In this document: piece after piece, positions 4,518 to 6,447 of the stretch
Layout of the letters: each line of letters opens with the position of its first letter
Numbering within the stretch: the stretch's first letter is position 1
The notes under the pieces: generated by a model
Databases searched by the model: none
What the model saw: only the letters and a program-made list of their open reading frames with translations
What the model was told of the DNA's origin: nothing
Origin: Pseudomonadales bacterium
Lineage (GTDB): Bacteria; Pseudomonadota; Gammaproteobacteria; Pseudomonadales; Pseudohongiellaceae
Reading direction: 5' to 3'
NCBI GenBank assembly: GCA_022360535.1
Contig: JAKSCP010000542.1
Location: 1 to 6,447, forward strand
Length of the DNA stretch: 6,447 bases
Translations under genes and position numbers: made by a program

Positions 4518-6447
4518 ATGACAGCGCAAATTAAACCTGTAATCGGAACGCAAGAAGATGATGTGCTGAATGGCGGCAACGGCCACGAAGTATTTTCCGG
4601 GCTTGACGGCGACGACACTATACGAACCGGCAATGGTCACGACCTGGCCTATGGTGGAGCTGGCAATGACAACATCTACGGACAATCTGGCGATGACGTG
4701 CTCTATGGCAGCTTGGGACCAAGCTTTGTAGAAATGTCTTCATTCATTATGGCGGAAGACTATAACGTCAAAGTGATTTTTGAAAATGAGAGCGCGGGAT
4801 ATCGCAACTCATTAGGCAGCTACATCCTGGATGAGAATGGCAACATCGCCGATGTTCAGTTCCACTTTCCGAATGCCAGCTTGCGAGGCTCTGGCGGCAA
4901 TCTTCAATCAGGCGATGCATCCGAGATGTTTGTGGAAGGTGGTACTCAGATTGGATTTTTCGTCCTGGCAAACGGCTACTCTTACAATGGTGGTTATAAC
5001 AATCTTGATCTATCCACCGGCGACCTCCAGTTTCGCAACAGTGACGGCAGTGCAGCTACCCTGGAGTCACACAATCCACAGCTATGGTTTGTTTCAGAGA
5101 CTGGGGAAGAGACCAAATTAAAGTACCACTCATATCACAGCGCAGCCGGGACGAACGAAGGAGACTACAGCCTGAATCCTGATGGAATAGCGCACACCGT
5201 GGCATTACTGAACACCAACGAGGGCGAAATCACTCTTGGATTCGAAGACTTATACAACGGTGGTGATCGAGATTTTGACGACTCTGTGTTTACTGTGGAT
5301 ATAGGCAAGAGCAACGCGATCGTTCTCGATCCAAGTGTAGAAAGCGCGGATAACCCAGATGGTTTTCAATCGATTCATAAGTATGTCTACGTTTACAACG
5401 AAGACGGCGACCTCCTCAAATACGACTCAGAAGGAAACTTCCTGGGTATCAGCGAACAGAATGATCAGATATTCGGTGGTCGCGGTAACGACACTATCTT
5501 CGGGCTCGCCGGACATGACACCCTTAAAGGTGAAGATGGCAACGACACGATCTACGGCGGGTCAGGTAACGATATCATCGACGGTGGAGCGGGTTCTGAC
5601 ACGATATCTGGCGGTAAGGGTGATGACATTATCGTCGGTGACAGTGGTCAAGACATTCTTAGCGGGGATACAGGTGATGACGACATTACCGGTGGCATGG
5701 GTAACGATGAAATCAGCGGCGGTGGCGGCGATGATGACCTTGACGGATCAAGCGGAAACGATGTCATTGTTGGTGGTGCCGGCAACGACCTGATTCTGGG
5801 TGGCTCTGGAAATGACACCCTGAACGGAGGCGCCCTGCGTCAGCTCACGGAATCTCTAGAAGAAAGCTTTTCTTATCTTTATCAGGACGATGGCAACCTG
5901 GCGAAATTCGATGCTGAAGGTAACTTAGTTGGGATTTCAAATCAGAACGATGTGATTGATGGTGGTTCAGGTAACGACACGATTGATGGTGCAGCCGGAC
6001 ATGACCAACTGCTTGGTGGTACCGGCAATGATGTGATTGACGGCGGTTCCGGTAATGATGTCATTGATGGTGGTAACAATGATGACACCATTGATGGCGG
6101 CAAAGGCAACGACACCTTATTGGGTGATCAGGGTAAAGACACCATCTCCGGTGGCACCGGGGAGGACACTATCGATGGCGGTCAGGGAGATGATGACATC
6201 AATGGTGGCAGCAACGATGACACCATCGCTGGCGGCGATGGCAAGGACACGATTGCTGGCGGTGCAGGTAATGACGTGATTGACGGTGGTGACGGTGACG
6301 ACGTTATCTCAGGCAGCAATATCGTTTCTGCAACCAGTTCCGATTCCAATGATCAGAATGGTGGCAATGGCAATGGCAATGGCAATGGCAATGGCAATGG
6401 CAATGGCAATGGCAATGGCAATGGCAACAGTAATGGTAACGGCAATG
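4518..6447 (+). CDS. Secreted RTX calcium-binding protein with DUF4114 domain (3' end outside window)
   Basis: An open frame of 643 complete codons without stop runs off the right edge. Order: five RTX nonapeptides (residues 18-62); a DUF4114-like domain (about 66-263) ending in GFEDLYNGG and DRDFDDSVFTVD, the hallmark of that family; a 28-residue motif (291-318); 13 RTX repeats (319-435); a 17-residue linker; a second copy of the motif (453-480); 13 more RTX repeats (481-597); then a Ser/Asn and Gly-Asn linker. The GGxGxDxUx repeats form calcium-bound beta-rolls. There is no N-terminal signal peptide, as expected for type I secretion, whose signal would be C-terminal and unseen. The ATG at 4518 has only a weak GGGAA before it. 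Likely role by context: extracellular matrix or surface protein associated with the acetylated polysaccharide. An enzyme domain (for example an epimerase or lyase) beyond the window cannot be excluded. Confidence 0.88.
   Translation, partial: MTAQIKPVIGTQEDDVLNGGNGHEVFSGLDGDDTIRTGNGHDLAYGGAGNDNIYGQSGDDVLYGSLGPSFVEMSSFIMAEDYNVKVIFENESAGYRNSLGSYILDENGNIADVQFHFPNASLRGSGGNLQSGDASEMFVEGGTQIGFFVLANGYSYNGGYNNLDLSTGDLQFRNSDGSAATLESHNPQLWFVSETGEETKLKYHSYHSAAGTNEGDYSLNPDGIAHTVALLNTNEGEITLGFEDLYNGGDRDFDDSVFTVDIGKSNAIVLDPSVESADNPDGFQSIHKYVYVYNEDGDLLKYDSEGNFLGISEQNDQIFGGRGNDTIFGLAGHDTLKGEDGNDTIYGGSGNDIIDGGAGSDTISGGKGDDIIVGDSGQDILSGDTGDDDITGGMGNDEISGGGGDDDLDGSSGNDVIVGGAGNDLILGGSGNDTLNGGALRQLTESLEESFSYLYQDDGNLAKFDAEGNLVGISNQNDVIDGGSGNDTIDGAAGHDQLLGGTGNDVIDGGSGNDVIDGGNNDDTIDGGKGNDTLLGDQGKDTISGGTGEDTIDGGQGDDDINGGSNDDTIAGGDGKDTIAGGAGNDVIDGGDGDDVISGSNIVSATSSDSNDQNGGNGNGNGNGNGNGNGNGNGNGNSNGNGN
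4569..4703 (+). repeat. RTX block 1, five nonapeptides
   Basis: Five consecutive 27-nt units encode NGGNGHEVF, SGLDGDDTI, RTGNGHDLA, YGGAGNDNI and YGQSGDDVL. The third is degenerate. The position at the extreme N-terminus, before the DUF4114 domain, is unusual, since RTX repeats normally lie near the C-terminal secretion signal. Confidence 0.85.
5388..5471 (+). repeat. 28-residue inter-block motif, copy 1
   Basis: The motif reads Y-x-Y-x-x-D-G-x-L-x-K-x-D-x-E-G-N-x-x-G-I-S-x-Q-N-D-x-I and leads directly into RTX block 2. It shares 17 of 28 residues with the copy at 5874-5957, starting exactly 486 nt later. It could be an N-terminal cap of the beta-roll; its function is unknown. Confidence 0.8.
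5472..5822 (+). repeat. RTX block 2, 13 nonapeptides
   Basis: Thirteen uninterrupted 27-nt units run from FGGRGNDTI to LGGSGNDTL. Most keep the G-x-D pair needed for calcium binding. Codons differ between units, so the block is an old repeat at protein level rather than a recent DNA duplication. Confidence 0.88.
5874..5957 (+). repeat. 28-residue inter-block motif, copy 2
   Basis: Second copy of the motif at 5388-5471 (YLYQDDGNLAKFDAEGN, then GISNQNDVI), leading directly into RTX block 3. It follows a 17-residue acidic linker (5823-5873) that contains LTESLEESF. Confidence 0.8.
5958..6308 (+). repeat. RTX block 3, 13 nonapeptides
   Basis: Again exactly thirteen 27-nt units, from DGGSGNDTI to DGGDGDDVI. 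Two units (DGGNNDDTI and NGGSNDDTI) have Asn in place of the second conserved Gly, a shared variant that suggests duplication inside the block. Confidence 0.88.
6363..6422 (+). repeat. Perfect hexanucleotide array (GGCAAT)10 coding Gly-Asn
   Basis: Ten identical GGCAAT units in frame encode a (Gly-Asn) run, followed to the window edge by degenerate units (GGCAAC AGTAAT GGTAAC GGCAAT). The near-perfect DNA identity contrasts with the varied codons of the RTX repeats, pointing to recent slippage. The encoded segment is a flexible linker between the RTX region and whatever lies further downstream. Confidence 0.9.

Noticed and set aside
5359..5793. Plus-strand 144-codon open frame inside the RTX gene
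   Set aside because: Frame-shifted reading of the RTX repeats (Met/Thr/Val-rich), typical of the periodic codons; same for 6037-6279.

Overview
The window looks like part of the chromosome (or a draft contig) of a Gram-negative, probably marine or aquatic gammaproteobacterium. The FabH fragment at the left is of proteobacterial type, three proteins carry Sec signal peptides, one protein is an outer-membrane beta-barrel ending in an aromatic residue, and the alginate-type acetylation proteins resemble those of Pseudomonas-like bacteria. I cannot name a genus.

Layout. Positions 1-~386 hold, on the minus strand, the last third of a fabH gene followed by the first 11 codons of an unidentified gene. 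At ~384-392 the fabH homology stops abruptly. In the opposite orientation an AlgJ/AlgX-type O-acetyltransferase gene begins there, missing its own 5' end. Both genes are broken at the same point, so this is a rearrangement breakpoint or an assembly/amplification chimera. Rightward from there runs a tight four-gene operon: algJ-like (~387-1373), algF (1390-2004), a second SGNH-type acetyltransferase of AlgX/AlgJ type without the C-terminal carbohydrate-binding module (2013-2987), and an outer-membrane beta-barrel protein (2984-4102, ATGA overlap). A strong hairpin terminator closes it at 4154-4194.

Positions 4195-4517 are a non-coding regulatory region. It holds three copies of the dyad TTYGCA-N3-TGCAAA at an exact 20-bp period (4229-4283), a second dyad TGTAAACG-N13-CGTTTACA (4317-4345), and a good sigma-54 (RpoN) -24/-12 element (4371-4388). 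This is the architecture of an enhancer-binding-protein-controlled promoter. The dyads resemble, as I remember it, the core enhancer of SypG, the NtrC-family regulator of Vibrio polysaccharide genes.

From 4518 to the window end runs a large open gene for an acidic, glycine/aspartate-rich RTX protein: a short RTX block, a DUF4114-type domain, then two tandem modules each made of a 28-residue motif plus exactly 13 RTX nonapeptides, then a Gly-Asn linker encoded by a perfect hexanucleotide array. The gene continues past the window.

Working model (inference): the operon O-acetylates an exported, alginate-like or other extracellular polysaccharide in the periplasm and may help move it through the outer membrane. 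The separately controlled RTX/DUF4114 protein would be a calcium-binding secreted matrix protein acting with that polysaccharide, comparable in concept to CabA-type RTX biofilm matrix proteins of Vibrio. The membrane acyl donor AlgI (MBOAT), normally just upstream of algJ, is not in the window and would lie beyond the breakpoint.
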